This document shows, piece by piece, positions 35,453 to 44,169 of a DNA stretch of 64,000 nucleotides. The position numbers and the translations under genes were made by a program. The stretch comes from Polaribacter sp. (lineage in GTDB: Bacteria > Bacteroidota > Bacteroidia > Flavobacteriales > Flavobacteriaceae): positions 62,001 to 126,000 of the forward strand of contig JAOLXX010000003.1 of assembly GCA_028343155.1 (NCBI GenBank), given 5' to 3'. Numbering within the stretch: position 1 is the first letter of the stretch; each line of letters starts with the position of its first letter. The notes beneath the pieces are model-generated. The model had not been told where the DNA came from. It did not search any database and saw only the letters and a list, made by a program, of their open reading frames with translations.

Positions 35453-36283
35453 TTACTTTATTTGTAGCTGCTGTCCAATGGAGATTGCATTGCTCTTTAA
35501 GCCATTTATTTCTTTGATTTTAGCGACAGTTATTTTTAATTTTTTCGCAATAGAATATAATGTATCTCCCCTTACTACTTCATAAAAAACCCCACTAGTA
35601 TTCTTAGCTTTCACCTTTTTATTAGCCTCTTTTTTAAATTTAAAATCTTTCTTTTTCACATTATCAAACTCATATAATTTATAATTTTCAATAATACTTA
35701 TGAGCTTGTTTGGGTATTTTTTATCTGTAGCATATCCTGCTTTTTTCAAGCCTTTTGCCCATTTCTTATAATCCTTTAAATTATAATCAAATAAGAAAGC
35801 ATATCTTTTTCGATTGGTCAAAAATTCAGAATGATCTTTATAAGAAGACGCTACATATTGGTATTTCCTAAAACATTCTCCTTTTTTATCATCATCATGA
35901 TAAACACGGGCTCCTGTCCATTTTGAATGACATTTAATCCCAAAATGATTATTTGACCTTAATGCTAAGCCACTTCTTCCTCTTCCAGATTCTAAAATAC
36001 CCTGTGCTAAAGTAATACTTGCAGGAATTTTACTGACAAACATTTCTTTTACTGCTATGGGCGCATACGTTCTAATATAATCAAGGGTATAAGTATTTAG
36101 CTTCGGGTTTTTATTTATTAATTTTTTGATGAGTACCTTTTGATTTACAGAAGGCAATTCTTTCTGTTTGGATTCGTTTAAAATGACGTGAGGGCTTTTC
36201 TTCTTTTGGATCCTTTTTTTAGGCGAGCCACAACTAATAACCCCCAATAAACAAATACAAAATAAAACAATTTTTAACTTCAT
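35453..36283 (-). CDS. Glucosaminidase (GH73) lipoprotein with LysM domain
   Basis: Cell-wall hydrolase of 276 residues. Lipoprotein signal MKLKIVLFCICLLGVISC with lipobox Cys18. The glucosaminidase domain spans about residues 60-205 with ITLAQGILESGRGRSGLALR (catalytic Glu), NNHFGIKCH and KYQYVASSYKDHSEFL. A LysM module (YEVVRGDTLYSIAKKLKITV) ends the protein. The ATG at 36283 overlaps the TGA of the upstream PLP enzyme (ATGA), so they are translationally coupled. An earlier GTG is less likely. Confidence 0.93.
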   Translation of the reverse strand: MKLKIVLFCICLLGVISCGSPKKRIQKKKSPHVILNESKQKELPSVNQKVLIKKLINKNPKLNTYTLDYIRTYAPIAVKEMFVSKIPASITLAQGILESGRGRSGLALRSNNHFGIKCHSKWTGARVYHDDDKKGECFRKYQYVASSYKDHSEFLTNRKRYAFLFDYNLKDYKKWAKGLKKAGYATDKKYPNKLISIIENYKLYEFDNVKKKDFKFKKEANKKVKAKNTSGVFYEVVRGDTLYSIAKKLKITVAKIKEINGLKSNAISIGQQLQIK

Positions 36284-37221
36284 GAGCACTTAATTATTTG
36301 CTGATTTTTATTTTCTAACCTTTTATTAAATCCTGCTATCGCTTGAATTCCCCCTGTATGAATTGCTAAAATTTTAGTCCCTTCAGTAAAGGTGTCTTTT
36401 TTTATTAGATTTAAAATTCCAAAGACCATTTTTGCGGTATAAACTGGATCTAACAAAATGGTTGTTTCTTTCTTAAAGTCATTGATAAAAGTAATTAATT
36501 CTTCGTTATATTTCGCATAACCACCAAAATGATAGGCTTTTTGTAAACTCCAGTTATTATTCTTAACCGTATATTTTTTAATCTCTTCAGACAAAAAATT
36601 TCCTTTTAGGGCAGGAAAACCAATAACCCTCTGATGTTTTTTTAGCGACTTTATCAATCCTGCAATTGTTCCTCCGGTACCTACAGCTGAACAAATATAA
36701 TCGAATTCTGAATCTTCTTTAGTTAAAATTTCTTCACATCCATCAACTGCCAAACAGTTTGTTCCTCCTTCAGGAATAACGTAGAAATCTCCCCATTTAT
36801 TTTTCATCTTTTCAATAAATCCAAATGAAGATTTTTGTCGATATAATTCTCTAGAAACAAAATGAAACTTCATTCCATTTTTATGAGCTTCTCTTAAGGT
36901 AGCATTTTCTTCTAAAGTTTCTTTAAGGTTTTTACCCAATTCATCTCCTCTTATAATTCCAAAAGTTTTAAATCCCTCCAGTTTACCAGCAACTGCAGTA
37001 GCTACAATATGGTTAGAATATGCTCCACCGAAAGTAAGTAAGGCTTTCTTTTTAAGCTTTTTTGCTTCTTGTAAGTTATATTTTAATTTTCTAAATTTAT
37101 TTCCTGAGACAAAAGGGTGAATTAGATCTTCTCTTTTTATAAACAGTGTTATCTTTTTTTCTTCTAAAATTGGAAGAATTACTTGTTGGTTTTGGGTTTG
37201 TATTTTTGAAATGAAATCCAT
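36280..37221 (-). CDS. PLP-dependent deaminase/D-cysteine desulfhydrase family protein
   Basis: Fold-type II PLP enzyme of 313 residues, related to ACC deaminase and D-cysteine desulfhydrase. The likely Schiff-base lysine is in FVSGNKFRKLKYNLQEA. TFGGAYSNHIVATAVAGKL follows, with the Asn that holds PLP, and the phosphate-binding glycine loop is SAVGTGGTIAGLI. Near the end comes ILAIHTGGIQAIAGF. The ATG at 37221 is chosen over a GTG nine bases earlier. The substrate could be D-cysteine or another amino acid. It is coupled to the glucosaminidase gene. Confidence 0.87.
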   Translation of the reverse strand: MDFISKIQTQNQQVILPILEEKKITLFIKREDLIHPFVSGNKFRKLKYNLQEAKKLKKKALLTFGGAYSNHIVATAVAGKLEGFKTFGIIRGDELGKNLKETLEENATLREAHKNGMKFHFVSRELYRQKSSFGFIEKMKNKWGDFYVIPEGGTNCLAVDGCEEILTKEDSEFDYICSAVGTGGTIAGLIKSLKKHQRVIGFPALKGNFLSEEIKKYTVKNNNWSLQKAYHFGGYAKYNEELITFINDFKKETTILLDPVYTAKMVFGILNLIKKDTFTEGTKILAIHTGGIQAIAGFNKRLENKNQQIIKCS

Positions 37222-37305
37222 TCTTTGCACTTCCTAAATAAAGGAATCTATAATTTAAATGTTTAGGCACTACTTCTGGAACCTCAGAAACAGGAATAAA
37301 GGATG

Positions 37306-39222
37306 TTATGAAAAATTAGCAACTTCTGCCTCTACCTTTTCCCATTGTTCCATTAAAGCGTCTACTTTTGCTTTCTTAGCTTTGTATATTTCAAAGAAAT
37401 TTGGCCTTGCAGAAACTTCATCATAATCTTGAGCCAATTCTAAATCAATTTTTTCAACTTCAACTTCTAAATCTGCAATTTCTGTTTCTATATTAGAAAG
37501 TTTATTTTTTAATTTTTTAAGTTGTTTTTCTTGCTCTTTAGAAAATGGGTTCGCTTCTTTTTTATTAAAGGTTTTATCTACTTTTACAATAGTTCTTTTT
37601 TCTGCTTCACGAAGGCTTTCAATTTTATGCTGCTCTAGAAAATAATCAATATCACCTAAATATTCTTTAATCTCTTTGTCCTTAAAACCATAAACTGTTG
37701 ATGTTAACCCTTGTAAGAAATCTCTATCATGAGAAACTAATATTAACGTTCCATTGAAGCTTTTTAGTGCTTCTTTTAGCACGTTTTTGGAAGCAATATC
37801 TAAGTGATTTGTTGGCTCATCCATTATCAACACATTAAAAGGTGCTAACAATAATTTACATAATGCCAACCTGTTTCTTTCTCCTCCTGAAAGTACTTTT
37901 GCTTTTTTGTCTGCAGCATCTCCACCAAATAGGAATGAACCCAACATATCTCTAACACGCATTCTATTTCCATCAGTTGCAGCATCTTCCATAATTTCTA
38001 AAACCGTCTTCTCAGGGGGTAGATGTTCTGATTGATTTTGAGCAAAATACCCAACTTCTACATTATGACCCAATTTTAAAAGTCCTTCAAAAGGAATTTC
38101 GCCAACCATCATTTTTGCCAGCGTAGATTTTCCTTGTCCATTTTGACCAACAAAAGCAATTTTACTATTTCTTTCAATTAATAAATCTACATTTTCTAGA
38201 ACGTGCTTATCACCATAACTTTTACTTAAGTTTTCTGCTTCAACAATAATTTTCCCAGGATCTTTAGAGATTGCAAAGCGAACATTCATCGCTTGGTTAT
38301 CGTCCTTATCTACTTCAATCAATTCAACTTTATCGAGTTGCTTCATTAAAGATTGCGCCATCGAAGCTTTACTCGCTTTGGCTTTAAACTTATTAATTAA
38401 ATGTTGTTTCTGTTTTATTTCTTTTTCTTGATTCTTTTGAGCTTGTAATTGCTTTTCTTTTATTTCTCCTCTTAATAGTAAGAATTGAGAATAGGGCTTT
38501 TTATAGTCATAAATCTGACCTAAAGAAATCTCAATAGTTCTGTTGGTTACATTGTCTAAAAACATTTTATCATGCGACACCAAGACAATCGCTCCAGAAT
38601 ATCCTTTTAAGAAATTCTCTAACCAAATAATAGATTCAATATCTAAGTGGTTTGTTGGTTCATCTAATAAGAGAATATCATTATTTTGTAATAATAATTT
38701 TGCCAATTCAATACGCATTCTCCAACCTCCAGAAAAAGTGTCTGTCAGTTTATCAAAATCTTCCCTCTGAAAACCTAAACCTTGTAATATTTTTTCAGTG
38801 TCTCCCTGGTAATTATACCCTCCAAGCAATTCATAACGCTCTGTACTATCTGTTAAATCAAGAATAAGCTGACTATACTCCTCGCTTTCATAATCTGTTC
38901 TTGTTGCTAATTGCTCATTAATTTCATCGAGTTTTAATTCGATTTCTTTTATTTCTTCAAAAGCTTGATATGCTTCTTCTAAAATTGTCCTTCCAGCTAC
39001 AAAATCAATATCTTGTCTTAAGAAACCAATCTGAACGTCTTTATCAAAAGCCATGGTTCCACTACTTTCTATATCTTTAGAAAGCACTTTTAAGAGGGTC
39101 GATTTTCCTGCACCATTTTTCCCAATAAGACCTATTCTATCCCCTTTATTAAGCTTAAAAGTAATTCCTGAAAATAATTCAGTTCCCATAAAGGAAACTG
39201 TTAAATTGTGTACGTTTAACAT
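37306..39222 (-). CDS. ABC-F family ATPase
   Basis: Soluble protein of 638 residues with two ATP-binding cassettes and no membrane part, so a ribosome-associated ABC-F factor rather than a transporter. Cassette 1: GLIGKNGAGKSTLL (Walker A), TFSGGWRMRIELAK (signature), ILLLDEPTNHLDIES (Walker B). Cassette 2: AFVGQNGQGKSTLA, VLSGGERNRLALCK, LIMDEPTNHLDI. The cassettes are separated by a charged linker (about 235-315). A Uup-like C-terminal coiled coil (about 545-638) follows. Its start lies 75 bases from the divergent DUF983 gene. Confidence 0.94.
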   Translation of the reverse strand: MLNVHNLTVSFMGTELFSGITFKLNKGDRIGLIGKNGAGKSTLLKVLSKDIESSGTMAFDKDVQIGFLRQDIDFVAGRTILEEAYQAFEEIKEIELKLDEINEQLATRTDYESEEYSQLILDLTDSTERYELLGGYNYQGDTEKILQGLGFQREDFDKLTDTFSGGWRMRIELAKLLLQNNDILLLDEPTNHLDIESIIWLENFLKGYSGAIVLVSHDKMFLDNVTNRTIEISLGQIYDYKKPYSQFLLLRGEIKEKQLQAQKNQEKEIKQKQHLINKFKAKASKASMAQSLMKQLDKVELIEVDKDDNQAMNVRFAISKDPGKIIVEAENLSKSYGDKHVLENVDLLIERNSKIAFVGQNGQGKSTLAKMMVGEIPFEGLLKLGHNVEVGYFAQNQSEHLPPEKTVLEIMEDAATDGNRMRVRDMLGSFLFGGDAADKKAKVLSGGERNRLALCKLLLAPFNVLIMDEPTNHLDIASKNVLKEALKSFNGTLILVSHDRDFLQGLTSTVYGFKDKEIKEYLGDIDYFLEQHKIESLREAEKRTIVKVDKTFNKKEANPFSKEQEKQLKKLKNKLSNIETEIADLEVEVEKIDLELAQDYDEVSARPNFFEIYKAKKAKVDALMEQWEKVEAEVANFS

Positions 39223-39262
39223 GTATTGTAATGATTGTTACTTAAAAAAAAGTTTAAAACTT

Positions 39263-39288
39263 TATATTTGCAAAAGTATACAAATTTA
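39263..39288. promoter_or_regulatory. Divergent promoters of DUF983 gene and ABC-F gene
   Basis: On the plus strand TATATTTG (39263-39270), 28 bases before the ATG at 39298. On the minus strand TACTTTTG (39278 down to 39271) and TAAATTTG (39288 down to 39281). All match TAnnTTTG; the two directions abut, so the two transcripts may exclude each other. The -33 boxes are weak. Confidence 0.4.
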
Positions 39289-39297
39289 CAGTCTATT

Positions 39298-39687
39298 ATG
39301 TTTAAAAAAGGAAGCAAGTTCTATAGTATTTTTAACGTAAAGTGCCCAAGATGTCATGAAGGAGGATTTTATGAACATAAATTCACATTTCACCCAAATA
39401 AGGTAACCAAATTACAGGATAATTGCCCAAAATGCAAGCTAAAATACATGATGGAACCCTCCTTCTTTTATGGAGCTATGTATGTAAATTATGGAATAAC
39501 AGTGGCGCTTTCTATAAGTGTATTCTTATTGAGCAAACTAATTTTCAATGCAACTCTTTTGCAATGTTTTGCAGCTATTATTATTACTTTACTACTATTA
39601 GCACCCTTTAACTTGCGCTTGTCTCGAATTATTTGGATCAATATGTTTGTTTCTTTTAATAAAACGAGCATTAAAAAAGAAGTTTAA
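39298..39687 (+). CDS. DUF983 domain protein
   Basis: Small membrane protein of 129 residues. An N-terminal zinc-ribbon-like part has VKCPRCHEGGFYEHK and DNCPKCKLKYMMEPSFFYG, i.e. two CxxC pairs. Two membrane segments (about 65-85 and 90-110) and a basic tail follow. This arrangement is DUF983, whose function is unknown. The ATG at 39298 is used; an in-frame start upstream would add residues overlapping the promoter. Single gene, divergent from the ABC-F gene. Confidence 0.85.
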   Translation: MFKKGSKFYSIFNVKCPRCHEGGFYEHKFTFHPNKVTKLQDNCPKCKLKYMMEPSFFYGAMYVNYGITVALSISVFLLSKLIFNATLLQCFAAIIITLLLLAPFNLRLSRIIWINMFVSFNKTSIKKEV

Positions 39688-39694
39688 AAGTTAT

Positions 39695-39790
39695 TTTGGG
39701 CGTTTTAACAGGCTTTCCGTTACTCGCTTCACGCTAAAAAAGCGTGAGAGCTAAAACAAACCACTCAATCCTTAACGCTATTGCAACTTA
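39695..39790. repeat. Intergenic element with a TCACGCT/AGCGTGA hairpin
   Basis: TCACGCT (39729-39735), five A, AGCGTGA (39741-39747) form a perfect seven-base stem. The flanks GGGCGTTTTAACAGGCTTTC and CACTCAATCCTTAACGCTAT recall, from memory, a repeated intergenic element of Flavobacteriaceae. The sequence is more GC-rich than its surroundings. No gene is visible in 39688-39833. Confidence 0.45.
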
Positions 39791-39833
39791 AAAGAGAAGT
39801 CATTTAAAAAGAAAGCTTTCAATTACACTAGAA

Positions 39834-40895
39834 CTATGAATCTTTATTCTCAAGGTGTTTGAAACGATCAATATCTATTTCATTATCTAAATCCTGATTA
39901 TTCTCCAAATGATTAAAAAGGTCTTTTGCAACTGTTGGCGCAATCATTACACCACGAGTTCCTAAACCGTTTAAAACAATTAATTGAGGGTGTTTTGGAT
40001 GCACACCAACCAAAGGTCTTCTGCCCGCAACGGTAGGTCTTATTCCTGCAGATTGAGAGATAATCGTGTAAGGAATATTAATTACTTTCTCTAGTTTTGC
40101 TATCAATTTATTTTTTCCTTCTTCAGAAGGATGTGGTGTTTTATCTGTCCAATTAAAAGTAGCGCCAACTTTATAGTAATGATCTCCCATAGGAATTAAA
40201 AAAAGGGTCGATTTTAATAAAAAATCAATCTTTAACTCGGGCGCATGAATCGTCAGTAACTCTCCTTTTGCTTCGTTTAATGGCAAGTACTTAAAAAAAG
40301 GGTTTTTTGTAACACCAAAACCTTCACAAAAAACAATTCTAGTCGCTTCAATGTCATGATAGTTTATGCTATTTTCTGCAAGATGTAATTTTTGATATTC
40401 AAAATTTTCAAAGCGAATTGCTTGTTGGTCTTCAAGATAAGTTCTATAAGATTCTACAAGTTTTTTTGTATCAATCCTCCCCGCTTCATTAACATTACCA
40501 AAACTAAAATCAGCCAAAACTCCCTTATAATTTGAAGTATCTAATTTAGGGTTTAAATAGGCTGTCAATTTTGGTTTATCTAGAGCAGCAAACCAATTAT
40601 TTTGATCTTCAATAGATTTAAATACTTTTTTGATGACGAATTTCTCATCAATGGTTATGTTTAATTTTTCTTCTAAATTTTGATAAAATGGAAGAGCTAC
40701 TTTTAATTGTTCTTTCGCATTCCATACGGGTGTAAATCGTTTTAGAATCACAGGATTATAAACTCCTCCAGCAACTAAAGAAGAAGTTTGAGAAGCATCT
40801 TCAAAAACTATAAAAGTTTTGTTTGCTGCTGATAACTCCTCAGCAAATGCCAAACCGGCTAACCCTAAACCTACAATAATATAATCTACATTCAC
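39834..40895 (-). CDS. FAD-dependent oxidoreductase (DAO family)
   Basis: D-amino-acid-oxidase-like flavoprotein of 353 residues. The FAD site is VDYIIVGLGLAGLAFAEELS at the N-terminus, then ASQTSSLVAGGVYNPVILKR. Near the end come AGIRPTVAGRRPLVGVHPKH and NGLGTRGVMIAPTVAKDLF, the substrate and second FAD-contacting blocks of this fold. It has no signal peptide. Relatives include glycine oxidase (ThiO) and the oxidase half of MnmC, so an amine substrate is likely. It faces the gldN end across a terminator and is transcribed in the same direction as the gld genes. Confidence 0.85.
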   Translation of the reverse strand: MNVDYIIVGLGLAGLAFAEELSAANKTFIVFEDASQTSSLVAGGVYNPVILKRFTPVWNAKEQLKVALPFYQNLEEKLNITIDEKFVIKKVFKSIEDQNNWFAALDKPKLTAYLNPKLDTSNYKGVLADFSFGNVNEAGRIDTKKLVESYRTYLEDQQAIRFENFEYQKLHLAENSINYHDIEATRIVFCEGFGVTKNPFFKYLPLNEAKGELLTIHAPELKIDFLLKSTLFLIPMGDHYYKVGATFNWTDKTPHPSEEGKNKLIAKLEKVINIPYTIISQSAGIRPTVAGRRPLVGVHPKHPQLIVLNGLGTRGVMIAPTVAKDLFNHLENNQDLDNEIDIDRFKHLENKDS

Positions 40896-40920
40896 GCTGT
40901 AAAAATAAGTGTTTTAAACT

Positions 40921-40952
40921 AAAAAGCGTTCCAAAAATTTGGAACGCTTTTT
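40921..40952 (-). terminator. Terminator after gldN
   Basis: AAAAAGCGTTCCAAA and TTTGGAACGCTTTTT form a long perfect stem with a two-base loop, T-rich on both strands. It is placed to end the gldKLMN transcript, which reads from the minus strand; it could also stop plus-strand transcripts. Confidence 0.88.
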
Positions 40953-40975
40953 ACAATTTTATCATTGAAATTAAT

Positions 40976-41881
40976 TTAATAATTCCACATATCCATTTCT
41001 CTATTTCTAATATCCTCTTTGATTTTATTTGCTTCTAGCAATTGGAATAACGAATTTTCAGGAATATAATCATCAATAGCTCTATTTCCGTAGACATTTT
41101 CTTCTTGTACAATAATAGCACTAAATCTTCTTGAGTTTAACAAATGATCATAAGAAATAGGTCGTGAACCATTTTTAGGATTAAAAACTTTAGATTCATG
41201 AAGTATTTGTCTTACCTCCGGAAAATAGGCCCAATATAAGGTCCGTAATACTTTGGGCGTTGGGTATACAAATTCTTCTCCATCTATTTCAGAACGCTCT
41301 CTATCTTCCTCAATACCACATTTTTTTTTGGCATCAAAACCAATTAATGGAGCTATGGCAAGCAATCTATACTTCAACTCTCCTTGGCGTTTATCAAAAA
41401 ACCAAATACCTTTAATTTTAAAGTGATCAAAATCTGCTGGTGATACCGTTTCAGTGATTTGTGATTTAACACAAACAGCACTTAATTCTTCTTGAATCTT
41501 TTCGACTGGTTTCGGATCAATAAAATAAGAATCTTCATACGCTTTAAACTTCTTTTGTTTAAGCGCCTTATTTAACGTGTTGTATAAGGATAATCTTTTA
41601 GATCCTAGTGTACTATCTATTGGAAAATAATAATTGTGATTTATTTTTTGATTTAAATCAATTACTTCCCAAACTACTTTAGACCACAATATATCTTCAT
41701 CTTTAGTAATCCCATAGTCTAAAGGTTTTTCTGTATTATCAGCCTTTATTTGCTCCTTAGATTTTAAACCTATTTGCGAAACTGTTTTGGCATTTAATAA
41801 ATTAGCCTTCCCCTGTCCAACACTATATGAAACAGATAAAAGTAATGTAAAAAATAAAGATACTATCTTTTTCATATTCAT
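40976..41881 (-). CDS. gldN: Gliding motility/type IX secretion protein GldN
   Basis: Periplasmic part of the type IX secretion machine (PorN in Porphyromonas), 301 residues, that partners GldK in the ring. Signal peptide with core KKIVSLFFTLLLSVSYS; ATG at 41881 or the one two codons on. Typical blocks are DEDILWSKVVWEVIDLNQK, KGIWFFDKRQGELKYRLLAI and TLYWAYFPEVRQIL. It ends NREMDMWNY. Eleven bases separate it from gldM. Order K-L-M-N matches the known operon. Confidence 0.96.
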   Translation of the reverse strand: MNMKKIVSLFFTLLLSVSYSVGQGKANLLNAKTVSQIGLKSKEQIKADNTEKPLDYGITKDEDILWSKVVWEVIDLNQKINHNYYFPIDSTLGSKRLSLYNTLNKALKQKKFKAYEDSYFIDPKPVEKIQEELSAVCVKSQITETVSPADFDHFKIKGIWFFDKRQGELKYRLLAIAPLIGFDAKKKCGIEEDRERSEIDGEEFVYPTPKVLRTLYWAYFPEVRQILHESKVFNPKNGSRPISYDHLLNSRRFSAIIVQEENVYGNRAIDDYIPENSLFQLLEANKIKEDIRNREMDMWNY

Positions 41882-41892
41882 AATTTAATTTT

Positions 41893-43452
41893 TTAATTAC
41901 GTATTACAATAGTTCCTCCGTACACTTTTTTCAACTTATAAGTAGTACCAGAAACAGAAGCAACAATGTTAAATATTGAAATTACATCACCTCGACGAGA
42001 TCTACTTATGGCAGCAAGAACGTCTCTATTTAGTTTTTCTCCTCTTACGGTAATAGTAGCCTGGTTTCCAACTGAAATGTCAAAACTTTCTGTTTTGATA
42101 TTTAAATCAAAATCAAAATCTTGCATACCAACTTTAAAAACCCTGCTTGAAAAAGCACTTTTTGGCAAGGTCATTTTACCTGATTTACCACCAGTTGTAC
42201 CATCGGGTCCAAAAACAATCATTTCTGCGGCTGGTATATCTTTTACTCTAAATATTTTCTTAGAATTAACTTTTGAATTATCCTCTAAGGTAGCAGAAAC
42301 GTTAACAGTTACCGTTTTGTTTTTGCCAGGTGTTAATAAATAACTCCCTGCTCTTACTTTTTTCCAGTTAGTATGACCAGAAGGTTTTATAATAATGTTT
42401 CTTTCATCAACACCAGGTAGGGAAATAGATACAGGGTTTGCGATACCTCTGTAAACAACATTCATTTTATCAGCAGATACAATTGCTTCATTTGGTCTGT
42501 TGATTACTGAATAAGAGGATTCAAAAGGTATTGGAAGCTCTACTCCATTTTCCATAAAATAAATGGTTCCTTTTATTTCCTTTTCTCCAGGACTGGTAGC
42601 TTTTAGGTCAAGGTTTACAGCTCCATTTTTAAAATTATCATAAGACTCACCGTTTAAAACAACTCTACTTGGTTTTAAATTTGGATCTTCTCTACCTAAA
42701 ACAACCGTTCCAAGTACTTTATCTCCTGGGTAAAAAGCATTTTTTTGTAACTTTACAATTCCATTATAATTGGTCATAGAAACGTCACTTTCTAATTGAC
42801 CTCCTAATAAACTGGAAATAATATCCGTTTCTGTATTTTTAATATCTGTTTGAATTTGCGTCAAATTAGTTAAAGAAGCAACTAAAGGAAATCCTGCATA
42901 TCTAGCATTTAACCATTTTTCAGTTTTCTTACCTCCCCTATTTATAGCATCCGTATTAAAACGTTTGTTAATAAGCGGTATAAATTTACTATCTTCTCCA
43001 AGCACATCGATTAGTTTTTTTCTATAACCATTTATGTTATTTAAAAACTCTTGCCCTTCTTTAGAAAATCTGTCGCCACGAAAGAAATATTCATCTAAAA
43101 AAGCGGTTTTATCCATTGACTCATAATCTTTTTTATCATCAAGATCTGCAGTCATCTTCGTTTTTAAATCCTCTAGATAAATATAAAAATCGGTAGAAGA
43201 AGTTTTAATTTGTATCGCTTGCTTGTTTAAAGTACTAAATTTTTCTGGCTGATCAAGAGCCTTTGTTGCTAGATTTGCGTAGGCTTGATTATTTTTATCC
43301 GTTGTTGAAATATTATTTTCAGTCAACTTTTCATTCATAAATCCAAAAGCAGATAAAACTTCTTTACTCATATTCAGTGCTAACATTGCAATAAATACGA
43401 GGTACATCATACCGATCATTTTCTGCCTTGGTGTTTCTTTACCTCCTGCCAT
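41893..43452 (-). CDS. gldM: Gliding motility/type IX secretion protein GldM
   Basis: Inner membrane protein of 519 residues that with GldL forms the rotary motor of type IX secretion. It starts AGGKETPRQKMIGMMYLVFI, a single membrane helix (about 13-32) with the rest periplasmic in four domains: a helical D1 (to about 220) and three beta domains (with VLGREDPNLKPSRVVLNGES, and the end SGTTYKLKKVYGGTIVIRN). The length and start are characteristic. Preceded by gldL with 45 bases between. Confidence 0.97.
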   Translation of the reverse strand: MAGGKETPRQKMIGMMYLVFIAMLALNMSKEVLSAFGFMNEKLTENNISTTDKNNQAYANLATKALDQPEKFSTLNKQAIQIKTSSTDFYIYLEDLKTKMTADLDDKKDYESMDKTAFLDEYFFRGDRFSKEGQEFLNNINGYRKKLIDVLGEDSKFIPLINKRFNTDAINRGGKKTEKWLNARYAGFPLVASLTNLTQIQTDIKNTETDIISSLLGGQLESDVSMTNYNGIVKLQKNAFYPGDKVLGTVVLGREDPNLKPSRVVLNGESYDNFKNGAVNLDLKATSPGEKEIKGTIYFMENGVELPIPFESSYSVINRPNEAIVSADKMNVVYRGIANPVSISLPGVDERNIIIKPSGHTNWKKVRAGSYLLTPGKNKTVTVNVSATLEDNSKVNSKKIFRVKDIPAAEMIVFGPDGTTGGKSGKMTLPKSAFSSRVFKVGMQDFDFDLNIKTESFDISVGNQATITVRGEKLNRDVLAAISRSRRGDVISIFNIVASVSGTTYKLKKVYGGTIVIRN

Positions 43453-43497
43453 AATTAATTAGTTTTTTTTTAGTTACGTAATTTATTTAACTAATTA

Positions 43498-44142
43498 TTA
43501 TTTGTTTGTCATTGCAGAAAGCATTCCTCCATAAACGCCATTTAAAGAAGCTAGGTTGTTTGATAGAGCTTCCATTTGCGCTTTTAATTCTTCTGTTTTT
43601 TCTACAACAGCAGTATTTAATTCTGCTTGTTTGCTAGAATTTTCCATTTGTACTTCATACAAACCGTTTAGAGACTCCATTTGAAGTGCCGCTTTAGACA
43701 TTTCTTCATTATATCTATTTGTTGAAGTTACTGATGCTGATGCCGAAGACAAACCTTCTGCTGCAGTTTGAAAATTTTGCATGCTTGTTCCTAAACTCTC
43801 CATTAGACTAGCATCTATTTTAGCTTCCTGTAATAAATTATCTAATTTTTGAGATAACATACCATCTTCTCCTAATTTTCTTTGACTTTCGCCTGAAGAC
43901 AAACCATCATCTGCTAATTCTGGATACACTTTAGCCCAATCTAAATCTTCTGCTGGAACTTCAAAAGCAGACATTGTAAAGATAGCTGCCTCTACTAACA
44001 ATCCTATTGTCAACATCACTCCACCTGTAATAGGTCCTATAGATAAATGTTGTATTTTAAATAATGCGCCAACAATTACAATTGCTGCTCCTAATCCGTA
44101 GACCATGTTTGTAATTTTCTTTCTTTTTGCTGATTGTGCCAT
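43498..44142 (-). CDS. gldL: Gliding motility/type IX secretion protein GldL
   Basis: Inner membrane motor partner of GldM, 214 residues. Two membrane helices (about 10-28 and 37-58: VYGLGAAIVIVGALFKIQHL and GPITGGVMLTIGLLVEAAIF) carry the conserved Lys and Glu used in proton coupling. An AFEVPAEDLDWAKVYPEL segment and a cytoplasmic coiled coil follow, ending GGMLSAMTNK. This fits the family in length and order. 27 bases from gldK. Confidence 0.97.
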   Translation of the reverse strand: MAQSAKRKKITNMVYGLGAAIVIVGALFKIQHLSIGPITGGVMLTIGLLVEAAIFTMSAFEVPAEDLDWAKVYPELADDGLSSGESQRKLGEDGMLSQKLDNLLQEAKIDASLMESLGTSMQNFQTAAEGLSSASASVTSTNRYNEEMSKAALQMESLNGLYEVQMENSSKQAELNTAVVEKTEELKAQMEALSNNLASLNGVYGGMLSAMTNK

Positions 44143-44169
44143 AATTTGTTTAGTTTTGGTTTGGTTTGG

